In this document: piece by piece, positions 1 to 7,919 of the stretch | Layout: each line of letters begins with the position of its first letter | Numbering within the stretch: the first letter of the stretch is position 1 | NCBI GenBank assembly: GCA_964458705.1 | Contig: CAYWKD010000012.1 | Coordinates: 18,335 to 82,334 of the forward strand | Direction of reading: 5' to 3' | Length of the DNA stretch: 64,000 bases | DNA from: JAAUTG01 sp964458705 | GTDB lineage: Bacteria > Bacteroidota > Bacteroidia > Chitinophagales > Saprospiraceae | Notes under the pieces: generated by a model | Seen by the model: only the letters and a program-made list of their open reading frames with translations | Databases searched by the model: none | Told to the model about the DNA's origin: nothing | Translations under genes and position numbers: made by a program

Positions 1-172
1 TAATTAATGATAAAATTAAGAATGACAACAGAATACCTTCAAATTTCATGATATAGAATTTAAAATTACCTCTACTTCTTTTTAAGGAGTTCCGAGTTAG
101 CCTCCTGTTTATTAACGACATATCCGTATTTCACTAAAAATGGGAGTTATCTCACACAACAAATATTTTGTT

Positions 173-1366
173 TCATCTAAGCAAGCTATCAATATTGATT
201 TTATGAATTTGAGTTTCAATTATATTACTATTTTCAGAATCAGCTAAGTTGTAAAACCATAGCTCTCCATTATCTAAACATCCTAAAAAGTTTACTTCAT
301 TATAATCTAATGAGAAAATATTTGCATCTGCTTCTTCTAAATTTATTATTGCTAGTAAACTATGATTTGGATACTTTGCGTTTTCTATTTCCTTAAACTC
401 TGTGGACTTTGAAGGGTCATAAGATATAATTACATACTTGCCGACAGCCTTGATTTGCTGATACTCGAAATTATATTTTAAGACCTTACCCACTATTTCT
501 CTATTAATCCCATTATTTAACGTGTAATCTATCGGAAGATTTGTAAATGGCAGGTTCATATTCCATACTCTAGTTTGCTCTAATTCCAATTTCTTTGGAT
601 CAAAACGAAATTCGTACAACTGCTTCGTCGGATTTATTACAGCATAAAACCTTTGATTATTTTTATTATAGCTAATAAAAGGCTTAATTCTACCAAATAA
701 TTTACTGTCTTTAATTATTTCATTTTCAATCGGAATACTAAAAGTGTAATTTTGGCGTCCATCTTTCAAAGACTTTATCTTGAGAAACCTTATCGCCATG
801 AACTCATCCAAATAGAACTTACCTTCTCTCGGATTATTTATGCAAGGAATACCATTCTGGGTTACAATATAAATATCCTCTGATTCAGGTAAACTGAATG
901 ATACTATCTGAGCAAATCTATTAGAAAATGAAGAACAATGTTCATAATTATCTAAATACTCCCCAAAAACCTTACTAGACAATGTAAAGGATTGTACTCC
1001 AATCTCAGAACTGATTAGTAATTCATTTGAGTTTGTTGAAAAGCCTATGCTTCTATAAAATGCACCTCCTAATTTATTATCAGCACTTCCTAGAGGACTG
1101 AAAGACACTATCTCTCTTTCCGTTATATGTTTGATTAAGGCATCGCCATAATCATAAATTAGTATTGATGAATCGTTAGTACAAATCGGTATAGGAATTG
1201 CTATTCCTACAGGAATTGAAAATACTTTCGGAATATCAGATACAATCAGAGGGGTAATTTCATAGTCCGAACGCACAACAACCCTTTTATTATCTAAAAC
1301 AGAATTATCGTCAGATATGCAAGATTGAAATAATAATACAAATTGTAGAAAAAAACAATACCTCAT
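173..1366 (-). CDS. DUF4221-like beta-propeller lipoprotein (cassette C, second)
   Basis: A 397-aa protein with a lipoprotein signal peptide: hydrophobic residues 4-14 lead to a lipobox ending QSC at about residue 16, so it is probably anchored in an envelope membrane. The rest is beta-rich and resembles the DUF4221 / 6-bladed beta-propeller lipoproteins of Bacteroidota; no catalytic motif is visible. It is a clear paralogue of the gene at 1618-2799: both carry the blocks SSIIIYDYGD (SSILIYDYGD here), GIPCIN.PR, INPT.QL and CLDNG..WFYN in the same order. It is the last gene of cassette C and follows its paralogue after 251 bp. Family assignment is by recalled pattern; the function is unknown. 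Confidence 0.6.
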   Translation of the reverse strand: MRYCFFLQFVLLFQSCISDDNSVLDNKRVVVRSDYEITPLIVSDIPKVFSIPVGIAIPIPICTNDSSILIYDYGDALIKHITEREIVSFSPLGSADNKLGGAFYRSIGFSTNSNELLISSEIGVQSFTLSSKVFGEYLDNYEHCSSFSNRFAQIVSFSLPESEDIYIVTQNGIPCINNPREGKFYLDEFMAIRFLKIKSLKDGRQNYTFSIPIENEIIKDSKLFGRIKPFISYNKNNQRFYAVINPTKQLYEFRFDPKKLELEQTRVWNMNLPFTNLPIDYTLNNGINREIVGKVLKYNFEYQQIKAVGKYVIISYDPSKSTEFKEIENAKYPNHSLLAIINLEEADANIFSLDYNEVNFLGCLDNGELWFYNLADSENSNIIETQIHKINIDSLLR

Positions 1367-1593
1367 AATTTATCTGTTTCTCTTAATATTTTTCCACTCA
1401 AAAATAACTACAACATCTATTATTTAGACTAAACACACCAAAACTTTTAATTTTGTTAATCAATTATTTGAAAAATATTTTTACTTTAAGTAAAATAAAC
1501 ATGTACGCAACGTATTAAAGACTTATTAATAACATTTTGTACGTTTAGCAGCGAGCATATGCGTAGGAGGGTCGGTTAGCGCCTCTTACATCA

Positions 1594-1612
1594 TCCTGCA
1601 GTGTTGGCAGGA
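1594..1612. other. short hairpin in the spacer between two paralogous lipoprotein genes
   Basis: A 6-bp perfect inverted repeat (TCCTGC / GCAGGA, 7-nt loop) just after the stop of the 1618-2799 gene. There is no clear U-tract on the coding (minus) strand, so it is a weak terminator candidate. Beside it, 1569-1593 loosely resembles the REP-like GGGCTAACGCCCC / GACATC motif found around 31-32 kb. Confidence 0.25.
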
Positions 1613-1617
1613 GTTTT

Positions 1618-2799
1618 CTATTTGCTCGTGATTTGACTCATCTCATTTATATTAATAGAATTAATTACTGTTGATACAGAGTTAGACAATTCTGACTCTT
1701 CAATATTGTAAAACCACATATCACCATTATCCAAGCAATTTAGAAAGAATACCTTATTATAATCTAATGCGTATGTAGTTTTATTTTCTGTTAAAGTATC
1801 AAAAATGCATAGATAATAATGATGATTATGCTTATGATTATTAGCTTCTCCGATTGGAATACTTGGACGATACAGAATGATTATTTTACCCTTTACAGCC
1901 TTTAAAAGAGTAATTTCAGAATTGTGTTCTCTATTTAATTCAGTTAGAGATCTGTCAATTCCTTTATTTAAGGTATACTCGATATTCTGTTTAAACGAAT
2001 TGAGATCAATCTTCCATTCGTCTTCCACGACCATTTCCAAAGACTTATCATCAATTTTAAATTTGAGCAATTGGTTTGTTGGATTAATTAAGCCATAAAA
2101 ATATTTGTTCTCTTTGTCATACGAAATCAGAGGAAACGTTTTAACAAACAAACTGTTTTCTTCTATAATTTCATTATCATTAGGAATATTGAATGTGTAG
2201 TTTACCTGGTCATCTTTCGTGATTCGCAAGAATCGTATCGACTTAAATTCTTCAATATTAAAGCCTTTATTATCTCTAGGCGTGTTTATACATGGAATTC
2301 CATTTTGGGATATAAGCAAAGTGTTGCTGTTTTGTGCAATCTCAAATATTTCTGAAGGATATTTATTAAAAGAACTACAGTCCTTATATTCATCAATATC
2401 TCCTTTAAATGCTTCTTCGTTCAAGTCATATCTTCTTATGTTAGACTCTGAAGATACATTTAAAGTAAAAGGACTTTTTAGTGAAAATCCTATTCCTGTA
2501 AAAATTGCACCTCCTTGAACGTTGTCTGCTGTACCTAAAGATGAAAATATCTTGCATTCCTTTTCGTTGAGAATCTTAATCATCGAATCTCCATAATCAT
2601 ATATAATAATAGAACTTTCATTGGAAGCCAAAACAACTGGCAGGGTAATTCCAATGGATAAAACCAACTTTGTATCAAGTCTATTTATATCTAATTCAGT
2701 AATCATTTCATTTTCAGTATGAAATAGTTCCCTTGTAGAATGTTTTTCTTCCGACTTACAAGAGGTTGTTATTATCAATAAAATAAATAATCTATACAT
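1618..2799 (-). CDS. DUF4221-like beta-propeller lipoprotein (cassette C, first)
   Basis: A 393-aa predicted lipoprotein (hydrophobic start, lipobox TTSC with Cys at about residue 14). It is a beta-rich paralogue of 173-1366 and shares with it the conserved blocks around SSIIIYDYGD, GIPCIN, INPTNQL and FLNCLDNGDMWFYN. No enzymatic motif was recognised. It lies 75 bp downstream of the secreted peptide gene 2875-3096, separated from it by an intrinsic-terminator-like hairpin (2819-2847). Its expression may therefore depend on read-through from the peptide promoter. The pairing suggests the lipoprotein binds, matures or senses the peptide; that is inference only. Confidence 0.6.
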   Translation of the reverse strand: MYRLFILLIITTSCKSEEKHSTRELFHTENEMITELDINRLDTKLVLSIGITLPVVLASNESSIIIYDYGDSMIKILNEKECKIFSSLGTADNVQGGAIFTGIGFSLKSPFTLNVSSESNIRRYDLNEEAFKGDIDEYKDCSSFNKYPSEIFEIAQNSNTLLISQNGIPCINTPRDNKGFNIEEFKSIRFLRITKDDQVNYTFNIPNDNEIIEENSLFVKTFPLISYDKENKYFYGLINPTNQLLKFKIDDKSLEMVVEDEWKIDLNSFKQNIEYTLNKGIDRSLTELNREHNSEITLLKAVKGKIIILYRPSIPIGEANNHKHNHHYYLCIFDTLTENKTTYALDYNKVFFLNCLDNGDMWFYNIEESELSNSVSTVINSININEMSQITSK

Positions 2800-2818
2800 C
2801 GTTTATGTGAATTGGTTT

Positions 2819-2847
2819 AAAAAAAATGGTGTACCTAAAGTACACCA
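2819..2847 (-). terminator. intrinsic terminator / attenuator between peptide and lipoprotein genes (cassette C)
   Basis: On the minus strand a perfect 8-bp stem TGGTGTAC / GTACACCA with a 5-nt loop is followed at once by eight T residues. It sits between the stop of the peptide gene (2875) and the start of the lipoprotein (2799), so it would end most peptide transcripts and let a fraction through, giving much more peptide mRNA than lipoprotein mRNA. Confidence 0.7.
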
Positions 2848-2874
2848 AGAAAACCTGCGAATTTCAATTCGTAA

Positions 2875-3096
2875 CTACTGTTCGGGCGGACACTCAGTAG
2901 GTGTAATGCACAAGCATTCCAAACCTCTGCCACAAGTACAAGTAGGAATACCCATGATTTTTCCTGCTGTTCCTCCTTGGATATTGTAACACCCACCTTG
3001 TCCTTGGGCTAAAAGTACTGTCGGACTCGTGTTAAATGCCAATAGCATGGTTAATACAAAACTTGATGAAAATAAAACTTTTTTGAAACATTTCAT
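2875..3096 (-). CDS. small Cys-rich secreted peptide (cassette C)
   Basis: A 73-aa ORF. Residues 1-30 form a Sec signal peptide (basic MKCFKK, hydrophobic core, cleavage probably after LLAQ). The mature part of about 40 residues holds six cysteines, in CYN, CTC, ECLC and ECPP contexts. It is like the peptides at 7483-7683 and 9289-9504 in size, signal peptide, Cys content and the conserved upstream leader, but its mature sequence is unrelated. The arrangement recalls the short NVEALA-type peptide genes found beside beta-propeller lipoproteins in Bacteroidota, although no NVEALA motif is present. Function unknown. Confidence 0.7.
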   Translation of the reverse strand: MKCFKKVLFSSSFVLTMLLAFNTSPTVLLAQGQGGCYNIQGGTAGKIMGIPTCTCGRGLECLCITPTECPPEQ

Positions 3097-3188
3097 AACA
3101 AGATTAATCTTTAAAATATACCTACTCTATCTAAGATTTTCGGCAATCCCTTAAAAACAACAATAAGCGCTCTCATCGTTTTATACTA
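3097..3188 (-). promoter_or_regulatory. conserved 5' leader of cassette C
   Basis: The untranslated leader between promoter and peptide start. Its core (3120-3154) matches the leaders of cassettes A (9526-9560) and B (7705-7739); C against A is 30 identities in 35. The core can form a short stem AAGG / CCTT (AAGG / TCTT here, a G-U substitution) around a loop containing CCGAAAA. It may be an RNA element or a regulator site. Confidence 0.55.
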
Positions 3189-3221
3189 CAAAAATAGTAC
3201 CTTCTACCTAAGAACTGCAAA
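3189..3221 (-). promoter_or_regulatory. Bacteroidota-type promoter of cassette C
   Basis: On the minus strand, TTTG (3218-3221) is followed after 21 bp by TATTTTTG (3189-3196), matching the Bacteroidota -33 TTTG / -7 TAnnTTTG consensus. The start of transcription would lie about 85-90 nt upstream of the peptide ATG. Confidence 0.6.
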
Positions 3222-3229
3222 TCTATTAT

Positions 3230-3270
3230 AAAGCAATTTGAAGCAGGATAAAGCCATTCAAAGCAAATTA
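3230..3270. repeat. four 10-bp-phased direct repeats (iterons), cassette C
   Basis: AAGC recurs at exactly 3231, 3241, 3251 and 3261 (AAGCAATTTG, AAGCAGGATA, AAGCCATTCA, AAGCAAATTA). One unit per helical turn puts all copies on one DNA face. The array lies between the stop of the HTH gene (3271) and the -33 box (3221), which is a typical operator or activator position. Confidence 0.65.
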
Positions 3271-3483
3271 TCATTTATCATACTTATCCAAAAGACATTG
3301 ATAGCCCATCTCCTTTAATAAAGCTCTTTGATGATCGGGCATCAATAGAACTCTGAGGAGGATATCTACTTCCGATATTTTGATTCTTCTTTTGATGGTG
3401 TCGTAGCTCAAACCTAAATGCTCTGCAAAAGAGCGTCGGGTTTGAGGAATAAGAGGAAATAAAGAGTGCTTGGATTTGGACAT
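3271..3483 (-). CDS. small helix-turn-helix protein (cassette C regulator)
   Basis: A 70-aa protein with a predicted HTH: QTRRSFAEHLGLSYDTIKRR fits helix-turn-recognition helix. It aligns along its length with the protein at 9663-9866: TRR..A...G....T..R at the HTH, then a shared R.L..P..Q......LG tail. It ends exactly at the phased repeats 3230-3270 and precedes the peptide operon in the same direction. I infer that it binds those repeats and controls the cassette; whether it activates or represses cannot be told. A possible -7 box (TATATTTG) lies upstream at 3596-3603. Confidence 0.6.
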   Translation of the reverse strand: MSKSKHSLFPLIPQTRRSFAEHLGLSYDTIKRRIKISEVDILLRVLLMPDHQRALLKEMGYQCLLDKYDK

Positions 3484-3595
3484 ACTAAAGTTGATTAAAA
3501 TTACACAGTATTATTCCCGATAAACACAAAACACAGCTAAAGGTTTTTATAATTTCAATAAATGAGGCTTTTGACCTATAATCGAATTAATACAA

Positions 3596-3603
3596 CAAAT
3601 ATA
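3596..3603 (-). promoter_or_regulatory. possible -7 box for the HTH gene
   Basis: TATATTTG on the minus strand, about 113 bp upstream of the 3271-3483 start. It fits TAnnTTTG, but no convincing -33 TTTG was found, so it may be chance in AT-rich DNA. Confidence 0.25.
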
Positions 3604-3659
3604 ACGACATAAAAAATTGTTTCAGTCTATAACTGTAAATTGCATTTTTAGAGCTGTGA

Positions 3660-3728
3660 TCAGGTTAAATGACTGCCAACTAAACCAATAACTATCATCC
3701 AAAGCAATTGACATATCTTCCTACTCAA
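3660..3728 (-). pseudogene. vestigial lipoprotein start (signal-peptide remnant)
   Basis: Directly after the stop of the 3725-4861 gene the minus strand reads a TTG-started 22-codon frame beginning MSRKICQLL, overlapping that stop as TTGA. The intact neighbour starts the same way (TTG, MSRKNIFSIL) with the same TTGA overlap on its own upstream gene. This looks like the beginning of a further tandem paralogue whose body has been deleted. It ends in TGA before any lipobox Cys. Confidence 0.45.
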
Positions 3729-4861
3729 TTTACTATTTTTTTAGGTTGAAAAATACTGAACCTCAATACTTCTTCCTCTTCTGAAAAGGTCTTAAATATA
3801 ATGCCCTGCTCAGTAACTGAAAAACTTCTAGTTACTACCTCCTTCTCAATAGGAAATACCTTCATCGAGTTAAAGTTATCATCAAAGATTTGGAGGCTTG
3901 CTATCATTTTTTGTGTATCGTAATTTACTCCTTGATACACTGTTCTGTAATAGAAATTACGAAATTTATCATATTGTACATGACCGAAATGTGGATTATG
4001 CTCTCCTACTTTTCTCAATTCATCAGAGGTTTTGTTTCCAATATCTTTATAAATTAATTCACTTAATCTAAACTCAGACTCAAGATATTTTTGCTCAGGC
4101 TTTAGGTTTTCATCGCATTGAAATACCGAGTTTTCATAAGTTGAAAAATTATAAATTAAGCCATTCGGATTTACGGATATGTATGGATAATAAAAAGCTG
4201 AGAAAACTGGTGAATCCCTGAATTTTCTGAGTAATTTAATTTGATTGGGAACCATTATATTATGTAAGGTAATCGTTCTTTCATTAAGGGAGATACTACC
4301 CAATAGTGGCAACTCGTCAAAGAAATATCCTTCTAGTGCTAAGGGAAAGTATAAAACCCTTTTCTTTGAGTCATAATGATTATCTTGAACCCAAAAGTTA
4401 ATATTATCAACTAACTTAAAAGGAGTGTTACCATCAATATCTAATAGGTCTGAGTTCACTATCTCATCAAGTTTTCCTGTCAAATTTATTTTAGCATTCA
4501 CTTTACCATTGTAGTCAGATATATAGATACTTCTTGATCCTACTATGACAATACTATCTTTTTCTAAATAATAGGACGCACACTGCACGCTATTTCTACC
4601 TTCTTGCTCCAAAGGAACGATGTGAGTTAATTCCCATTTCTTAAAATCACGTATAATGATACTAAAATCATAAGGGTCAAAATAAGAAAATACCTGATTA
4701 CCATTGATGCTAGAGAATTGCCAAAGAGGAGTAGTTGGGTTATCTACAACATCAATTGGGAGAGACACTACATCAGTTGATAGTGCAACTTCCGTAGGCT
4801 TATGACAAGATGTCGCAATGAGAATGCAAACCAATATGGAAAAAATATTTTTCCTACTCAA
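3725..4861 (-). CDS. DUF4221 family lipoprotein (cassette B, third)
   Basis: A 378-aa lipoprotein: hydrophobic residues 6-18, then IATSC at about residue 19. It has the DUF4221-type block PLEQEGRNSVQ followed by SIVIVGSRSIYISDYNGK, and a C-terminus RFSIFQPKKIVN almost identical to that of the gene upstream (RFSIFQPKRIIN). It starts with TTG and overlaps the upstream stop by 4 nt (TTGA), so translation is probably coupled. It is the last intact member of a three-paralogue run. No catalytic residues were recognised; ligand and partner unknown. Confidence 0.65.
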   Translation of the reverse strand: MSRKNIFSILVCILIATSCHKPTEVALSTDVVSLPIDVVDNPTTPLWQFSSINGNQVFSYFDPYDFSIIIRDFKKWELTHIVPLEQEGRNSVQCASYYLEKDSIVIVGSRSIYISDYNGKVNAKINLTGKLDEIVNSDLLDIDGNTPFKLVDNINFWVQDNHYDSKKRVLYFPLALEGYFFDELPLLGSISLNERTITLHNIMVPNQIKLLRKFRDSPVFSAFYYPYISVNPNGLIYNFSTYENSVFQCDENLKPEQKYLESEFRLSELIYKDIGNKTSDELRKVGEHNPHFGHVQYDKFRNFYYRTVYQGVNYDTQKMIASLQIFDDNFNSMKVFPIEKEVVTRSFSVTEQGIIFKTFSEEEEVLRFSIFQPKKIVN

Positions 4862-6033
4862 TTTATTATTCTTTTAGGTTGAAAAATACTGAACCTCAAC
4901 TCATCTTCCGAAACGTTGGGATTGTCTGGATTGGCATTGGAGACCAGCAAGCCCTTACTGCTCATCAGTATATTTCTGTACAAAAATTTATTTTTCTCCA
5001 AAACTGTTTCCCCTACTCGGTTAAGCTGCTTATCCAATATAATTATAGAAACTGTCTCTTTGTGGGCTTCCCATTTCGTCCAGTTAGCTTCGCCACCCCC
5101 CAATGCTACTCTGTAATAAAGTTCATTGCTCTTATCATAGAAAACACACCTATAACTGGGCGATTTTACCATAAATTCATCCTCCAATTCGGTTGTTGCT
5201 TTTGAATGCCTCACAGGTATTGGAATAGGAGCAGCATTTTTTTTGCTCGCACCCGAATGAACGGATACCGACCCTTTTAGATCAGTCTCGTATAAATTTC
5301 CATCAGCCTGAAAACTAAACAAAAAATTACCATTGGGCATCAAGCAGCGATAAGTAATAGAGCTTAGGTGATTAAAATTCTCCTCTTCATACATCGCAGG
5401 ATAAGTGAAATTGTACTTATTTTCTTTCTTCTTTGGGTTAATGTATTGATGACAGTATAATTTAGTATATGCCTCATAGTCAGCAACAGGAGTAGTGGGA
5501 ACGTACAAATCATCACCTTTTGCAATAACCATGTTCCCAGTGTACATCATTGTTTTTGATAGCACTGCATCGCTAGGTTGCACCGCATCCAACCATTTGT
5601 AACTGTCCATTACCTCTCCTCGATTATTCACCAGAAAAACTTGATAAGCGTATTCACAAAATACATAGATCGAATCAAGTGATTTTACATGAAAACCAGA
5701 AAGACATTTTACGCTGTTCGGTCCTTCTGTGGATAACGGAACCACCTGAGTCTCCTCTCCTGTCTCAAGATCGTAAAATTGCAGTTGTTGATTAAAGCCA
5801 TTTTCATAAACTAAATATTCCTTATTAGCCTCGCTAACATAAATATCAATCTTTCTCGTCCAGTTAGCAGTTTCTTTATCAATCGGTATTGAAATACTTC
5901 CCGTTTCAATGAGGCTATACTTATCTGTAAATGAAGCACTGGCATTCATTGCCTCAACTTGCTTTGTAGCATCTTCCTGACAGGAAATAAAGCACACAGC
6001 AAAGCAAAAAATTAAATGTACATATTTTAACAT
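4858..6033 (-). CDS. DUF4221 family lipoprotein (cassette B, second)
   Basis: A 391-aa protein when started at MLKYVHLIFC (6033); the frame extends to 6099, but the extra 22 residues are basic and precede the signal peptide, so I prefer the inner ATG. The lipobox ends CFISC. The DUF4221-like core PLSTEGPNSVKCLSGFHVKS followed by DSIYVF is well preserved. Its C-terminus is duplicated in the downstream paralogue, with which it overlaps by 4 nt. It lies 96 bp downstream of a third paralogue. The run indicates local tandem duplication; function unknown. Confidence 0.7.
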   Translation of the reverse strand: MLKYVHLIFCFAVCFISCQEDATKQVEAMNASASFTDKYSLIETGSISIPIDKETANWTRKIDIYVSEANKEYLVYENGFNQQLQFYDLETGEETQVVPLSTEGPNSVKCLSGFHVKSLDSIYVFCEYAYQVFLVNNRGEVMDSYKWLDAVQPSDAVLSKTMMYTGNMVIAKGDDLYVPTTPVADYEAYTKLYCHQYINPKKKENKYNFTYPAMYEEENFNHLSSITYRCLMPNGNFLFSFQADGNLYETDLKGSVSVHSGASKKNAAPIPIPVRHSKATTELEDEFMVKSPSYRCVFYDKSNELYYRVALGGGEANWTKWEAHKETVSIIILDKQLNRVGETVLEKNKFLYRNILMSSKGLLVSNANPDNPNVSEDELRFSIFQPKRIIN

Positions 6034-6129
6034 AGCAATTCTGTTTTGTTTGAGTTTGGTGCAGCAAATTCTTATTCTACTATATTTATAATATACCACT
6101 GCTAATAATTTAAAGAGTATTTTACATAC

Positions 6130-7293
6130 CTATTCAAATTTTACTAGATCATAAGGTATTTCAGCATCATCTGAAAATTTTGAAGCATCAAATAGCATCA
6201 AACCTTTACTACTCATAAATGAATATAAAACATTATACTTACTATCTAACTTAACCTCATCTATTATTTCTAAACTGAGATTACATATTATTAGATAGTA
6301 TACTCTATTTCTTTCACCATCTTTTTCAATATTAACTTTCTTCACTACTCGATAATATTTTTCGTTTTTTGAGTCATAGAAGCAAGTGAAATAATAAGAC
6401 AAATTTCTAAAATATTCCTTATCTTCATTGTAGTCATAAGTTTCATCTACCCCCAAAGGCTTTGGACGAAACGGTGCGATCGTACTTATTTCATTTGACT
6501 TAACTAATACTTTATTTTCAAAATTAAATTTTTCATCATAAACGTATATCCATTCATCAATGGGATACGAAACATAAAACTTATTCACTTTGTCAATGTA
6601 TTGAATATTTGGTAGATATTGATAGGGATGATCTCCCCAGAAATGCTTATTATAAATAGATGGATAGAAAAAAGGATGTATTATTTCGTTTGTTTCTACA
6701 TTTAAGAGCGAAAAGCTAGGAGTGTCCTCCAAACTAAATCGTGAATTAGCAATATGACCAATTGCCAAAAAATTATTAAACAGTAAAACAGGAGCATAAC
6801 TACTTGTGAAGAAACGAAATTGATTGGATTGGTCATTCGTTAATTGTCCTACCCGTTGAATGGTGTCTGGTGAAATTCTATACATGTCACCCAAAAAATG
6901 GCTAACATACAAGTAGTTAGAATTTTTTAGCCGAGCAATTCCATCAAATTCAGAAAAATTATCAATGCTATTAGGCCCCTCTAGTGGTATACTATATCTG
7001 CCTAACTGTTTGCCTGTTGATAGGTCAATATCATATATCAGTTCACCTAATCTTAGTGTTAGTAACTCTTTACCTTGCTTTGTAGATAGAAAAAAGTTAG
7101 ACACAGTTTCTATACTGAATAGTTCATCTACTTTGAGCGTTATACGATCTACTACAGAAAGATTGACCTCCCTTTTTGCTCCATTATTTATTTGATCCGC
7201 AGTACAACTAAAGTACAATAGACTGATTACTAGTATATTCAGTACGCTATTTGTCAAATTATTTTTATAAATTTTTTGTTCTTTTATTTCCAT
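6130..7293 (-). CDS. DUF4221 family lipoprotein (cassette B, first)
   Basis: A 387-aa predicted lipoprotein. After a short polar start, residues 17-29 are hydrophobic and lead to LLYFSC. The typical block IPLEGPNSIDNFSEF and a later SNYLYVSHFLGDMYRI match its two downstream paralogues. It is predicted to be a membrane-anchored beta-propeller. It is the first lipoprotein gene after the peptide at 7483-7683, with a 189-bp spacer in which I see no strong terminator, unlike cassette C. Function unknown. Confidence 0.65.
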   Translation of the reverse strand: MEIKEQKIYKNNLTNSVLNILVISLLYFSCTADQINNGAKREVNLSVVDRITLKVDELFSIETVSNFFLSTKQGKELLTLRLGELIYDIDLSTGKQLGRYSIPLEGPNSIDNFSEFDGIARLKNSNYLYVSHFLGDMYRISPDTIQRVGQLTNDQSNQFRFFTSSYAPVLLFNNFLAIGHIANSRFSLEDTPSFSLLNVETNEIIHPFFYPSIYNKHFWGDHPYQYLPNIQYIDKVNKFYVSYPIDEWIYVYDEKFNFENKVLVKSNEISTIAPFRPKPLGVDETYDYNEDKEYFRNLSYYFTCFYDSKNEKYYRVVKKVNIEKDGERNRVYYLIICNLSLEIIDEVKLDSKYNVLYSFMSSKGLMLFDASKFSDDAEIPYDLVKFE

Positions 7294-7482
7294 ATGAGTT
7301 TAATTTAGATGGCTTAGAGCTTATAATTTTTGTAGAGTAGTTCAACATTAATTTCTACCTAAGCGTAGCACAACAAAATTCATTCATTACATTGATGATG
7401 AACAAAAATGCAAATAAATTTCTTTTAGTTATAAATCTTAAAAGCATTTTATATCCACCACCAATGTTCATGCGTCTAGTTA

Positions 7483-7683
7483 TCACAAAACAGCACCATT
7501 GCCATTACAAGCAAAACCTCTAAAAGCATTTACACACGAGTCTCCATCATCTCCTACACAAGCCTTACACCTACCGTCATTCGAGCTTGAACTAACTGTA
7601 CATGTACCACACGCAAAAGATGATACAGTAAAAATTGAAACTAGAAATGAGAACATCAAAATACTTCTACGAATTTTTTTCAT
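7483..7683 (-). CDS. small Cys-rich secreted peptide (cassette B)
   Basis: A 66-aa ORF. Signal peptide MKKIRRSILMFSFLVSIFTV, with cleavage probably near SSFA. The mature part has six cysteines in pairs (CGTC, CKAC, then two single Cys) and many Gly, Ser and Asp residues. It is preceded by a leader and promoter almost identical in DNA to those of the peptide at 9289-9504, yet the mature peptides share no obvious similarity. It could be a disulfide-stabilised secreted signal, bacteriocin or ligand; nothing in the sequence decides. Confidence 0.7.
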   Translation of the reverse strand: MKKIRRSILMFSFLVSIFTVSSFACGTCTVSSSSNDGRCKACVGDDGDSCVNAFRGFACNGNGAVL

Positions 7684-7781
7684 AATCTTTAAATTTAATA
7701 ATTCACCTACTCTATTTAAGGTTTTCGGTAATTCCTTGAAAATAATGTTGCGCGCTTTGATTATTTTTCAATACAAAGATA
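7684..7781 (-). promoter_or_regulatory. promoter and conserved leader of cassette B
   Basis: The -7 box TATCTTTG is at 7774-7781 and the conserved leader core at 7705-7739. The whole stretch is nearly identical to 9505-9602 of cassette A, including the AAGG / CCTT stem. No canonical -33 TTTG sits 19-21 bp upstream; the phased repeats begin 14 bp from the -7 box instead. Confidence 0.55.
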
Positions 7782-7795
7782 CAACAACCACACCT

Positions 7796-7835
7796 ACCAA
7801 AACGCATCATATTGTACCAAAACGCATCATATTAA
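7796..7835. repeat. 10-bp-phased direct repeats (cassette B)
   Basis: Two copies of the 20-bp pattern ACCAAAACGC-ATCATATT(GT/AA), i.e. 10-bp units with ACC/ATC cores. It is the same family as the cassette A array (ACCAAAACGC, ACCAAATTGT and so on) at the same distance from the -7 box, so the HTH protein of cassette A could serve it in trans. Confidence 0.6.
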
Positions 7836-7905
7836 ATTACTTTTAATTTAAAGGGAAGGTTAGAGCAACCTAATGCCTCGTAGATCAGCTCTTACTCTTT
7901 AATGA
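7832..7905 (-). pseudogene. broken 3' remnant of a cassette HTH gene
   Basis: Only the last 24 codons or so of an HTH gene like 9663-9866 remain. The minus strand keeps ELIYEALGC in register up to the matching TAA, but a CAA codon has become TAA just before it (KEQ to KE-stop) and everything upstream is gone, replaced by the end of the 7920-9155 gene. It marks cassette B as a duplicate of cassette A that lost its own regulator. Confidence 0.7.
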
Positions 7906-7919
7906 GAATCAGCGATGGG

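Noticed and set aside
1..172. Left edge of the window
   Set aside because: AT-rich, no frame or structure that could be supported.
1877..2518. Plus-strand ORFs of 73 and 99 aa opposite the lipoprotein gene
   Set aside because: Antisense shadows of a conserved gene, with no signals of their own.
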